The position numbers and the translations under genes were made by a program. Below are positions 25,191 through 34,527 of a DNA stretch of 41,343 nucleotides, piece after piece. Under the pieces are notes generated by a model that saw nothing but the letters and a program-made list of their open reading frames with translations, did not search any database and was not told the DNA's origin. Position 1 is the stretch's first letter. Each line of letters starts with the position of its first letter. This DNA is from Marinilabiliaceae bacterium UBA5488 (GTDB lineage Bacteria; Bacteroidota; Bacteroidia; Bacteroidales; Marinilabiliaceae), in the NCBI GenBank assembly GCA_002427105.1, contig DIPM01000036.1, positions 63,085 to 104,427 on the forward strand. Direction: 5' to 3'.

Positions 25191-26807
25191 TTATTTAACA
25201 TGATTAATAATAAACTTCTTTGAAACAGTTTGGCCAGCATTATCAGTGTATTTGACCAGGTAAATGCCGCTTGGGTAAGAATTAGTATTGATGAAATATT
25301 TGTTCTCAAAAACAGTCTTAACTAATCGTATCTTTCCCTGAATATCAAAGATAGTAAGTACACCTTTGGAATTTACAGTATGTTCAACTACCACAATATC
25401 ATTAGCAGGATTAGGATACAACTGGAAGTCTGCCTTATAATTTCTTTCTTCAACTGATAATGTACTATCAGCTAATTCAAATAACCAGATGCCATCATCA
25501 TAGTAGTGATTATACTCACAATCAATATTCCCGCTATTTAATCCTAATATATCAGAAGCTATAAGATGAACATATTCATTTTTTTGATAAACTGCCATTT
25601 CTCTTCCTTCCATCCCTATCCCACCTAAACATTTTTGCCATAGTAAATTTCCAACACTGTCAATCTCAAAGATCCAAATATCATCCCGGTATATACTAAT
25701 AGAATGATTTCCGATGACATCCCCATCAAATGAACATGTGCTGCCAAAAATTAAGTAGTTACCGTTTTCTTTAAGGTAAATTTCATGTATATCCTCCCAT
25801 TGAGATCCACCATAACACTTTTGCCATATTATATTTCCACCTTTATCGATCTTAACCAGCCAAATATCGTTGGTCTTATCGTAATTAGGTGGCAGGTATC
25901 CTTCGTGATATCCACTACCAGTCAAGTCACCGTCACTGCTTGACGTACTACAGCCAAGTAAGTATCCATCTGGCAAATTAATAATTGTATTTATATTATC
26001 AATTTCACTTCCCCCATAACATCTTTGCCACTGATAATTTCCTAATGAATCTAATTTAAAAAGTACTGCTTCAGGTTCCCAACCGTGGCTTTGGCATTCA
26101 ATATTTCCGCCTGTTCCTTCATCCACCAAAGAACTTCCTCCTAAAAGGACTCCCTTATCCGAGGTTTCACTGATGCAAAATCCAAAATCTAACGAGGATT
26201 TTCCAATAGTATAATCCCATAGTTTGTTCCCTTCCAGATCAGTTTTAATTACCCAGGCATCATATCCTCCATAATAATTTGTAACATCACCACCACCACC
26301 TGCAACCCAACCATATAAGATTATTCCATCATCTATAAGAATTCCGTCTTCCATCTTATTTTTTGAGGTGTTACCTAAAACTTTATCCCAGATTATATTT
26401 CCACTACTATCTATTTTTATTAGCCAGTGACTGTAACTTTTTGGATAAGGATTATTTGTTACATCCCCGTCAGTGGATGCTGTTGCTCCCATAATAATAA
26501 AGTTATTATCATTTGTTTTGGAAATTTTTACAGCACCTTCTCCTAACGAACCCCCATATTGTTTTTCCCAAATCAGTTCTCCACTTTCGGTAATTCTTCT
26601 TAATAAGATTTGACCATCTTCATATTCACCCACATGCATCTGAAGAACAAAATAACCATCACTTACCGGTTCAATATCAGCAATTATCTCTCTTCCGGAT
26701 AAATCAAAACATGTTTGCCAATTGATCTTAAAAGGTTGAGCCAAATTTTCATTACTAAATAATAATAGTATTACAGGTAGCATTTTAATTAACAGGCGCT
26801 TTCTCAT
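25191..26807 (-). CDS. T9SS type A sorting domain protein with YGGS repeats
   Basis: This is a 538-residue secreted protein. After a signal peptide (to about ENLAQ) it has six degenerate repeats of about 65 residues. Each contains a trace of D-x-W-[LV]-x-K-[IT]-D-x-x-GN-x-x-W-x-[KR]-x-[YL]GG, for example GNYQWQRCYGGSEID, GNIIWQKCYGGSQWED and GNLLWQKCLGGIGMEG. A GDV or GDL turn (DGDVTNN, GGDVTNY, DGDLTG, DGDVIG) lies in four of them. This regular pattern suggests a six-bladed propeller. The C-terminal T9SS type A domain starts near FQLYPNPANDIVVVEH. No catalytic signature is seen. The gene lies just after the terminator of the broken subtilase gene and is the first of a two-gene unit with 23817-25184. 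Confidence 0.86.
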   Translation of the reverse strand: MRKRLLIKMLPVILLLFSNENLAQPFKINWQTCFDLSGREIIADIEPVSDGYFVLQMHVGEYEDGQILLRRITESGELIWEKQYGGSLGEGAVKISKTNDNNFIIMGATASTDGDVTNNPYPKSYSHWLIKIDSSGNIIWDKVLGNTSKNKMEDGILIDDGIILYGWVAGGGGDVTNYYGGYDAWVIKTDLEGNKLWDYTIGKSSLDFGFCISETSDKGVLLGGSSLVDEGTGGNIECQSHGWEPEAVLFKLDSLGNYQWQRCYGGSEIDNINTIINLPDGYLLGCSTSSSDGDLTGSGYHEGYLPPNYDKTNDIWLVKIDKGGNIIWQKCYGGSQWEDIHEIYLKENGNYLIFGSTCSFDGDVIGNHSISIYRDDIWIFEIDSVGNLLWQKCLGGIGMEGREMAVYQKNEYVHLIASDILGLNSGNIDCEYNHYYDDGIWLFELADSTLSVEERNYKADFQLYPNPANDIVVVEHTVNSKGVLTIFDIQGKIRLVKTVFENKYFINTNSYPSGIYLVKYTDNAGQTVSKKFIINHVK

Positions 26808-26822
26808 CGTTTATGAATTAAA

Positions 26823-26854
26823 AAAAGATAAGGGAGAGAAAATTTCTCTCCCTT
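26823..26854 (-). terminator. Terminator after the subtilase/T9SS pseudogene
   Basis: AAGGGAGAGAAA (26830-26841) pairs perfectly with TTTCTCTCCCTT (26843-26854). On the minus strand it is followed by TATCTTTTTT. It begins 12 bases beyond the pseudogene's stop codon. Confidence 0.85.
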
Positions 26855-26865
26855 AATTGATTAAC

Positions 26866-29800
26866 TTATTTAACTATTATGATCTTACCAGAAGTGATAA
26901 AACCACCTGAGGTTGAATAATAAATCAATTGACAAGATGGGAGATCTGAAACATCCCAAATAGCTTGCCCTTTATTCCCATTTAAGGAAATGGTTTTTAA
27001 TGATTTACCATTTAAATCTTTTATTTCAATTACACCCGATGTTTCATTCAAAGGCAAAGTGTAATTAAAAGTTATCCATTTACTGGCTGGATTGGGATTA
27101 ACAGAGACACTAAAACCATAATCAGATGCAAGTTTATTAGTATTTATTATTCCACTTTTTTGGTTACTTTCTTCTATAATTGGACAATCACAATTTGAAA
27201 TTGAGTTATGCCTGGTTTTAATCGACTTAGCCATGTCACTTGCATAACCTAGGTTACCTGCAATAGTTTCATCTAAGAAACTAATTTCTTCAAAAGTTAA
27301 TTCTGAATAATCTCTACCATTAGTTTCTAAAGTAATCACTAAATTCAAGCAGGAAAGATATGCATCATTAACTTCTAAATCAATCCCACTTAAGTTATAC
27401 TTAGCGGCTAATGTACCAGCAAGGTTCAAGGCAGCAGTATAATTGTCTTCAGCTAAATAGCTATTGATAATTTGCCTATCAGCTTCAAGACTTCCTAAGT
27501 TACCTAACCAATTTCTTAGATCTTCATAATTAACAAATTCAGAATTGAGGATAGATCGTATGATCGAATTTGCAGCTCTAACTTTCAGATGACTGTGTTT
27601 ATTCATTTCTTCCTGAAGTACCGTCTTATAACTTGTACCTGTTGCAACCTGCCGAAGGATCTCAATCATATAATCAGGTAAGGGATCTTCTTTTTCTTCC
27701 AGATATATCAAAAGATCTTCCTTTTTCAGTTCATCAGGATTAGCAGCTAAAATATCAAAAATTGCAATATCCGGAAATACATCTGTTCTTTGGGATACAA
27801 GCATTAACACTTCTTCAGATAAATGAGGGGATGATAATAAAAGATCATTCTTAACAGATAACATACTTTCAGGAGTGGCTTGATTGACTTCAGACATTGT
27901 CATTTCAGTGCTACCTCCATCAATTAAATTATTGTAAAGGCTTTCAACTCCATTATAATCAAGAGAAGCTGTAGCATAGTTATATTCTTCTTGCAGCCTC
28001 TCTTCATCATTTAATAGAATCTTTTCTTTAGGATCTCCTGTACCGTAATGAGATACACAAAAATCTGCCGGTTGTACAGTAGCTAATTCACGTGTCACTC
28101 CGTAAATCTTATTGATATCGGGAATTTCATTCGAAACATTTCTATAATAATATCCAACTAGATAATCACCCCCATTATAAAAATGCCATGTTGCATTAGG
28201 TGAAAAAGTGTTACCAGCAGCTGAGTAACGGTTTCCTTGTCGAGCTTGAATAGCATCGCCATCAACTAGAGGCATGTATTCAACATAAAAATCAGAAAAG
28301 TTACCTGTATTCTCATTACATAAGAATTCTAAACCTGTCCAGTAGTTTGTCATATAATTGTATTCTTTAGCATAAATCCAGAAGTAAGGCCATTAAAGTC
28401 ATTTTTATATATATCATCAATACCTCTGGTTGATCTAGTAAATATCCCTACAGTATTATTACACAATGCGCCAGTCTTTTTATTAAACGTGTTCTCTTCA
28501 ATACTAAAACCAGTTGAAGATTCCATGTAAATTCCGTAGGAACAATCAGGACGGGTAGTACTCCCAACGCTAAACAGACTGTTGACAACTATATGATTTA
28601 AAACAGAATTAATTTGGATACCAATTACATTATTGTCAAAAACAGCTCGATTCACATAGAAAGTATTGCTAGTTCTAATATTATTGGCACTTATTGCATG
28701 ATGAAAACCGCTAAAAGTACATTTATCATAGTCAGCCTCCGGACATGGGGTTTGAGTGCTCCTGCAAACAGCATTTGCTGAGAAGCCGGCATCATAAGCT
28801 GCAATACCATGATTGTAATTATCGACATTTGGAGCAGTAGAAGAAAGGCTGAAATCACATCCTTTAAAACGAACACCTCTAACTCTAGCAAGATCCACAT
28901 GTTTAAAAAAGCGGTAGTCACCATTATAATCAGATTTAAGTTCAAATTTACATCCATCAATAATTGCCTGGTAATCCATTTCTGCTAATGTCACAGGATG
29001 GAAATTTTTATAGTTTAAAGCACGAATTGATTGAGTATTGTTTGTAAAGTAAGAAGCATCTGCAATTAAGATACCTCCTGTTTTAGTATAATCACCTGGT
29101 TTCCATAAGTTAAATGCACAAATTGCATTACTAATTGTTGAATGATCAATCTTAACATATCCTTGATAATAGGATGTACCATTGTATGTCCATTGATGTT
29201 GTAAATGATTTCCCCAAACTTCAATACCCTGCCACTGATGATCACATAAGCTTGTAATGGTTGAATTATCGATAATTAGTTTTCCACCAGGTTTGACAAT
29301 TATTTTAACAAGCTGACTTGCTAAAACAGTACAGTTCTGAATTGTTAAAGTTGCACCGCTTTCAATTTCAACATTATAATATAAGGTTCTATTTGTATTC
29401 CAAGTTGTATTTGAAGTGATTGATGTTAAGGAACCTGAAAGTGATGCTTCTAAAGCTGCTCTGGCATTTATTCTTCCATAGCCCATATAATCTGAATGAC
29501 CATTTGGATCATAAGGTCCACCAATTTTATCATTGGAATTCATAAGAATATCCCTTACATCATCGTTTGTTAGACAAGGATTAGCAGATACCATTAGTGC
29601 TATGACTCCAGTTACAAATGCAGATGCTTTAGATGTACCAACAACTGGATTTGAACCGATACATGTTGTACCAGAAAAGTCATACTCTGAGTGATAAACA
29701 TTGTAAGGATTTTCCGAATAATCTGTGGTGAAAGCTACACCTGGTGCCATAATTTCCAGTTCAGGACCCTTTGCGGACTCGAATTCCCCAACTGGATTCC

Positions 29801-30909
29801 ATCTTCCTTCTGTTGCACCAAGTGTGTAAAAATTTGCGGTAGTTGCTCCGACTGCAATAACTTCATCATATTTAGCTGGGTACATAATACAACCATTCTG
29901 ACTATCACATTGGTAATTACCCGCTGAGGCAACTAAGATAACATTTTCTGAATAAGCATATTCTACGGAACTCTGCCAGCTTGGGTAATTAGTACTACCA
30001 CCAAAAGACATATTTATAATTTTAGCTCCATTTTCTACTGCATAATCAATGGCTTGAGAAACAGCAGCACTTTGAATATATCCGCTACCGGATACTTTTA
30101 ACCCCATTAATTTAATCCCTTCATTTCCTGATCCACCAGCTATACCGTAAACTCCAATTTCATTATTACTTTTAGCTCCAATAATACCAGCAATTCTGGT
30201 TCCATGCCCATCTACGAAATGATCATGCATGACTGAATTATCATCGTCGATGAAATCCCATCCAAAAAAATCATCGATTTTTCCATTACCATCGTCATCT
30301 GTTCCTGCTACACCATTTTTTCAATAAGATTAACCCAAATATTTGAGTAATTATCAGGTCCCTGAGTAAGATCTTCATGATCTACGTATAAGCCATTATC
30401 AATAATTGCAACAGTAATGGAAGGATTTCCTGTAGATAATTCCCAAGCATCAAAAAGTTCGGTATAATTATAAGGCCATAGGAGGTTTGGAAATCCACAA
30501 TAGTTTACAAGTTCATAAATCAAGTCATAACTATCATTTGGAGGTGTCATTAGTTGTATCTTATGATTCAACTCTACCGATACAACAGAGTGATCAGCAA
30601 AAAGACTTGTTAATAGAGATACATAGTTACTGCCAGATACATCAAAAGTATAAAAAAACCCCTTGCATTAGAGTATACTTGTCTGATATCATAAGTTTTT
30701 GCCAAAAGATCAATATCTCGTTGGGCAAGTGACTGATCGAATTTAAGAATTACAAGATTTGTTAGCAAATTGATTTCATCACCATCAATAATTTCTGTCC
30801 AGGAACCATTATAGTACTTTAAAGTATGTCCTCCTACCTGATAAATTGTCTGACAGAAGACGTTTAACGAAAAAGCTGTAAAGAACAGCAGTAGAATTAG
30901 TTTTTTCAT
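26866..30909 (-). pseudogene. Broken S8 subtilase with beta-helix and T9SS type A domain (three frameshifts)
   Basis: One gene of about 1,345 codons is split into four frames. Piece 1 (30909-30610) has the signal peptide MKKLILLLFFTAFSLNVFCQ and the propeptide. Piece 2 (to 30308) has the catalytic Asp in ITVAIIDNGLYVDHEDL. Piece 3 (to 28350) has the catalytic His in DGHGTRIAGI, oxyanion Asn in SAGN and catalytic Ser in GTSKASAF (codon 29633-29631), then a right-handed parallel beta-helix. Piece 4 (28353-26866) continues the same protein (TNYWTGLEFLCNENTGN), has a helical region and ends in a T9SS domain (VNPNPASKWITFNY). Each break is mended by adding one base: at the A7 run 30652-30658, at the T6 run 30316-30321, and near 28354. 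The full catalytic triad is kept. Either decay is very recent or these are assembly indels. Confidence 0.85.
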
Positions 30910-31446
30910 GATTTGAATTTTAGGTTAAAACTATATTAATTAACCAAAAATGGTCGCCTTAATTAAAATAGAATCAAATCAAGTATCAATTTAGAACTAA
31001 TAGCAATGCTAGAAGAGAAAAGTTGGAAAAAAGTACAAAATATTTTTTATTTGCAACATATTTAGCAAAAAAAATATTATTTTTAAATGTTACATAGATA
31101 TATCGTAATATGTTAAATTGCAGCGAGTGTTAACAATCATGGAAGAATACAACCTGCTTGAACAGAATTTTTCAAGCTTAACATTGACGTCAAGGCCTAT
31201 ATTTGCAAAGGTCAGGAGTATCATTTAACTATAAAAGAAACTATTATCAAGCTAAACCAATCAAGAGGATTATGCTTGTTTCTATTCCATTAACGACAAC
31301 ATTCCATTATGGTCTTATTATTCTGACAATAATAAGGGGATCTGTCTTAAATTCGATGTACTTGCTGATCCGTAAGCATTCGGCAAACTGCATATAGCTT
31401 ACTAAGGTAAGAAATTTAAGAAGCCAGTTTTACAGTTCTTCGGGAA
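30910..31446. other. AT-rich region without recognisable genes
   Basis: These 537 bases lie upstream of the broken subtilase gene and before the IS66 remnant. No frame shows family resemblance and no TAnnTTTG promoter for the subtilase was found. Short open stretches exist (for example 31140-31229 plus), but they are not supported. It may be decayed insertion-sequence or toxin-gene DNA. Confidence 0.5.
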
Positions 31447-31626
31447 TTAGTTTTTAACCTGGTTTGCCGGCCAGTCAGGGATTACTTCCATAACTTTCTT
31501 CAACCATCCCTCCGGTTCAATTGCTCTTATTTTACAAGTACCAAGAAGTAAGTAAATAACAGCAATTTGCTGTGCTGATTCATGAGAGCCGGCAAAGAGA
31601 TAGTTCTTTCTGTGGTAATGCAGAGG
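31447..31626 (-). mobile_element. IS66-family transposase, C-terminal remnant
   Basis: The last 59 codons of an IS66 TnpC transposase survive in one frame: RKNYLFAGSHESAQQIAVIYLLLGTCK followed by IEPEGWLKKVMEVIPDWPANQ and a TAA. This is the highly conserved end of IS66 transposases (RKNYLFAGSHESA, GTCK, EWLKDVL). Just upstream the frame meets a TAG (31629-31627) and no further homology is clear. The rest of the element is gone. It ends 95 bases before the second direct repeat and may have produced the truncation of the GH92 copy there. Confidence 0.82.
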
Positions 31627-31720
31627 CTACAACAAGAGCTTCAATGATTTATTGTTAATTCCGGTGATGAGATACTGACCCCCTGTTAGAAATTTTGAAT
31701 ATTCTTGAGCATGTTGACCA

Positions 31721-32109
31721 GGGAGACAATGAACAGATTATATACGGCGGCACCTGACGGATTATGTGGGGACGAAGACAACGGGCAGACATCAGCGTGG
31801 TATGTTTTTTCGGCAATGGGATTTTATCCTGTCTGTCCCGGAACCGGTGAATATGTTTTGGGGGCACCGCTATTTAAAAAAGTTACCATCAACCTGTCGA
31901 ATGGAAAGCAATTCATCATCAGTGCTCCGGAGAATGATGCAGATAACAGGTATACAGGTGAAATAAAGCTGAATGGAGCTGACCATACAAAGCTTTACAT
32001 CACCCACAGCCAAATCATAGAAGGTGGCCACATGGACTTACAAATGATAAACAAGCCACTTTTAAGAGAAATACAGAAAAGCGATCTGCCTTATTCTTTG
32101 AGCGAGTGA
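31721..32109 (+). pseudogene. GH92 mannosidase 3' fragment
   Basis: These 129 codons duplicate the C-terminus of the GH92 gene at 20183-22459, from RETMNRLYT to the stop. There are about seven amino acid differences and no frameshift. The first 630 residues are missing and the sequence upstream is unrelated, so no functional mannosidase can be made. An in-frame ATG at 31705 lies in unrelated DNA and is unlikely to matter. Confidence 0.9.
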
Positions 32110-32146
32110 GCTGCAACCCTCTATTTTTTTCAACCAGATATCCTGA

Positions 32147-32596
32147 CTAGATAATTTGTTTCTGGTATAACCTGTTAATCATGGGCTGAATATACCAAAC
32201 CCCAATAAAGGGAAGGAGGAACCCAATGGCAATCCATGCCGGCTTAACGTCAGCACCAACTTCCTTCAGTGCCTTTGTAGTGAAAAGTATTATGATGAAC
32301 AACGTTACAATCCATAAAACAGAAGAAATCGCAGAAATAACCGGGATTGATAAGTAACTCACTATCCAGAGCAGGGGAAGCAGGATGAATGAAGTAATTA
32401 AAGTTATTGGTACGCGCTCATGATTTTTTCCATCAATCTTTATATAACAAAGTCTGGAGATTGAATAAAACCATAGTGAATATACGATCAGTTCAAAAAC
32501 TAAAATAGGAAAGATACCTAAATTATCAATAAGATATCCTGGTATAATAAAAGTTAGAAATAAATGCCAGTGTTCTAATTTCAGAACAAGGTCCAT
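32147..32596 (-). CDS. Small multi-pass membrane protein (paralogue B)
   Basis: This 149-residue protein is nearly the same as paralogue A at 22528-22977. The differences by eye are K8E, V32L, I38V, E56G, I65T, V78I, M90I, A93V, A97V and V120A, mostly conservative and within membrane segments. Length, start and stop are preserved. An intact frame with mostly conservative changes suggests that the product is still under selection, or that duplication is recent. It lies 50 bases downstream of the GT-C glycosyltransferase gene on the same strand and could be co-transcribed with it. The function is unknown. Confidence 0.75.
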   Translation of the reverse strand: MDLVLKLEHWHLFLTFIIPGYLIDNLGIFPILVFELIVYSLWFYSISRLCYIKIDGKNHERVPITLITSFILLPLLWIVSYLSIPVISAISSVLWIVTLFIIILFTTKALKEVGADVKPAWIAIGFLLPFIGVWYIQPMINRLYQKQII

Positions 32597-32646
32597 AAAT
32601 TTTAGAATTTTAATAAATCAGAATAGTATTTGTAGTTACCGAATTT

Positions 32647-34527
32647 TTAGCAAAACTCTTTTAAAGCCGCAACCGCAGCATCATTACCCAAAGAACGTGC
32701 AGTTTCCAGATAAAAGCAACCATTCCCTCCTAGTTTAATTTTTACAATACCCAGTAGATAATATGCCTCATGAAAACGAGGGTTGAGTTTAATACAGCTT
32801 TGCAATATTGTTTCTGCTTGCTTATAATTTCCCATGTAACCCACGCTTACAGCCAGATTATATTGATACGCAGGATTTGCATTATCAAGCTTAATGGCCA
32901 TTTCGTAATATTTAACTGATTGGCTCACTTTTCCTGTTTGATAAAGTAATTTTCCATAAAGATCCAGCATATCAGCAGAAATACTCTGGTTATTGATTGA
33001 CTGTCTTACAATGAATTCTACTGAATCGTACTGAGCTTTATTATAGTAAATCTGGCTTAAACGGAATCTTGGTTCTTCATAAGTGTCATGCAATGCAATC
33101 GCCTTCTTATATTGACTTATTGCCTGGGCGTAATTCCTGTTTTTCTCGAATGCAATTCCTTTATTATAAAATGCTTGTGCAAAATTGGGATCTACCGAAG
33201 TTGCTATATCCAAATAATGGAGAGCGGATTTAAAGTTGTTCGATTTTATATATAAAACACCAACCGTGTTAGATAGTATTTCAGAATTCGGATAATGTTT
33301 AATCGCAGACAAAAATACTTTCTGATTATCCTTCCAAATCGCATTTCTTTGTTGAAAACTTCCCATTATAAAGATAATATACAATCCAATTGGTATGAAC
33401 ATAAATTTCCTTCCGGCAGATTTTTCTGTACTATCAATTAAAAAAATTATGCCCATAGTAACAATGAATATCTGAAGGTAACTGTACCTGTCATTATATA
33501 GCGATTCCCCGATTGGTAATATTTGCACAACAGTGATTGCCAGAATGGCTGATGTCAGGAGAATAAAAGACACCTGAAAATGCTTTCTGCGAAGCGTATA
33601 GTAAAGACTACCACAATAACATAGAACAAACAAGACCTGTGGAAAAAATTTGATTATACTCTCACCTGGTTTGAAAGGATATGGATAGAAAATGGATAAT
33701 TTTATTGGTAATATTGAGGATACGATGTGGCGAGTGAAGGAAATAGAAGATATGATGAATCTCTCTGTCAGGGAATATGAAGGTAATGAGTTAGCATCTT
33801 TATAACTGAATTTAATATAAAGATTCACTATCAAAATAGCGAGACTAAATGCAATCAGTGGTAACATTCTCCTTAATATTTGCCATGAAAACCTTCGATT
33901 ATAGAAATAATCGATAGCTATGAGAACAAATGGTAGAATTATTGCCTGAGGTTTCGAAAGCAAAGCCATAATTACAAAGAGAAAAGTTAATTTGATACTT
34001 CTCTTCGATTTTTCATCCTTCTCAAACTTGATAAAGAAAAAGATGCTTAGTAAAGCAAAGAAACTATACAATAAGTCCTTGACTGAGGTTATCCAAAAGA
34101 CAGTTTCAGTGCTTAAAGGATGAAAAAGAAAAATAATAAAGCCAATCAATGCATTTGGGGATATCATTCTTAGAATTTTATAAACCAGGTAGCTATTGAT
34201 CAGGTGAATGCAAATATTTTCAATGTGAAGTATTTGAGGATTGTTTCCATGAAAAATGTGATTCATCTTTAACCATATGGAAGTTATTGGATGATACATC
34301 CCATAGTGTGGAGAGGATATTATTGAACCCGGTTCATTACTTGTAATCACCTTGTCAAAAAGAAAACCGCTATCATCCCATATAAAAAAACCGCTCCCGG
34401 TGATTTTCCATGAGAGAATGAGGTAAAGTAAGGAGCAAAATAAAATTACCAATATTTTGATTAGGTTATTTTGCTCCAGACTGATTGTTTTTACCTTGAT
34501 TTTATCAATGAATAAGAATCTTCTCAT
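32647..34527 (-). CDS. TMTC-like GT-C glycosyltransferase with C-terminal TPRs
   Basis: This is a 626-residue membrane protein. The first 390 residues hold about ten membrane helices. After the first helix comes FIWDDSGFLF, the acidic pair in the first outer loop expected of GT-C enzymes that use a lipid-linked sugar. Later landmarks resemble animal TMTC O-mannosyltransferases and their bacterial relatives: HPLSTETVFWITSVKDLLYSFFALLS, LLSKPQAIILPFVL and LPIGESLYNDRYSYL. Residues from about 400 to the end are five or six tetratricopeptide repeats (AQAFYNKGIAFEKNRNYAQAISQYKKAIAL; PAYQYNLAVSVGYMGNYKQAETILQSCIKLNP). The product may glycosylate exported proteins, but acceptor and sugar are unknown. 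The ATG at 34527 overlaps the end of the upstream T9SS pseudogene by 23 bases, suggesting former translational coupling. Confidence 0.78.
   Translation of the reverse strand: MRRFLFIDKIKVKTISLEQNNLIKILVILFCSLLYLILSWKITGSGFFIWDDSGFLFDKVITSNEPGSIISSPHYGMYHPITSIWLKMNHIFHGNNPQILHIENICIHLINSYLVYKILRMISPNALIGFIIFLFHPLSTETVFWITSVKDLLYSFFALLSIFFFIKFEKDEKSKRSIKLTFLFVIMALLSKPQAIILPFVLIAIDYFYNRRFSWQILRRMLPLIAFSLAILIVNLYIKFSYKDANSLPSYSLTERFIISSISFTRHIVSSILPIKLSIFYPYPFKPGESIIKFFPQVLFVLCYCGSLYYTLRRKHFQVSFILLTSAILAITVVQILPIGESLYNDRYSYLQIFIVTMGIIFLIDSTEKSAGRKFMFIPIGLYIIFIMGSFQQRNAIWKDNQKVFLSAIKHYPNSEILSNTVGVLYIKSNNFKSALHYLDIATSVDPNFAQAFYNKGIAFEKNRNYAQAISQYKKAIALHDTYEEPRFRLSQIYYNKAQYDSVEFIVRQSINNQSISADMLDLYGKLLYQTGKVSQSVKYYEMAIKLDNANPAYQYNLAVSVGYMGNYKQAETILQSCIKLNPRFHEAYYLLGIVKIKLGGNGCFYLETARSLGNDAAVAALKEFC

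Larger units (their letters stand above)
31721..32628. repeat. Direct repeat copy 2
   Basis: This is the second copy of the 0.9-kb block at 22071-23009, in the same orientation, with the stretch between GH92 stop and membrane gene shortened. Homology begins 1 base after a GTTGACCA and ends 19 bases before the stop of the glycosyltransferase gene. The distance between repeat starts is 9,650 bases. Confidence 0.93.

Noticed and set aside
28350..28353. ATGA overlap suggesting translational coupling of two separate genes in the subtilase region
   Set aside because: The downstream frame has no signal peptide and begins in mid-domain. Adding one base joins the two parts into a normal beta-helix protein, so a frameshift is the better explanation.
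31140..31229. Short open frame of 29 codons starting MEEYNLLEQ
   Set aside because: There is no promoter, no homology and it lies in a decayed region next to the IS66 remnant.
22071..32628. Composite transposon bounded by the two direct repeats
   Set aside because: The repeats encode a mannosidase tail and a membrane protein rather than transposase. No terminal inverted repeats or target duplications are visible at their ends.
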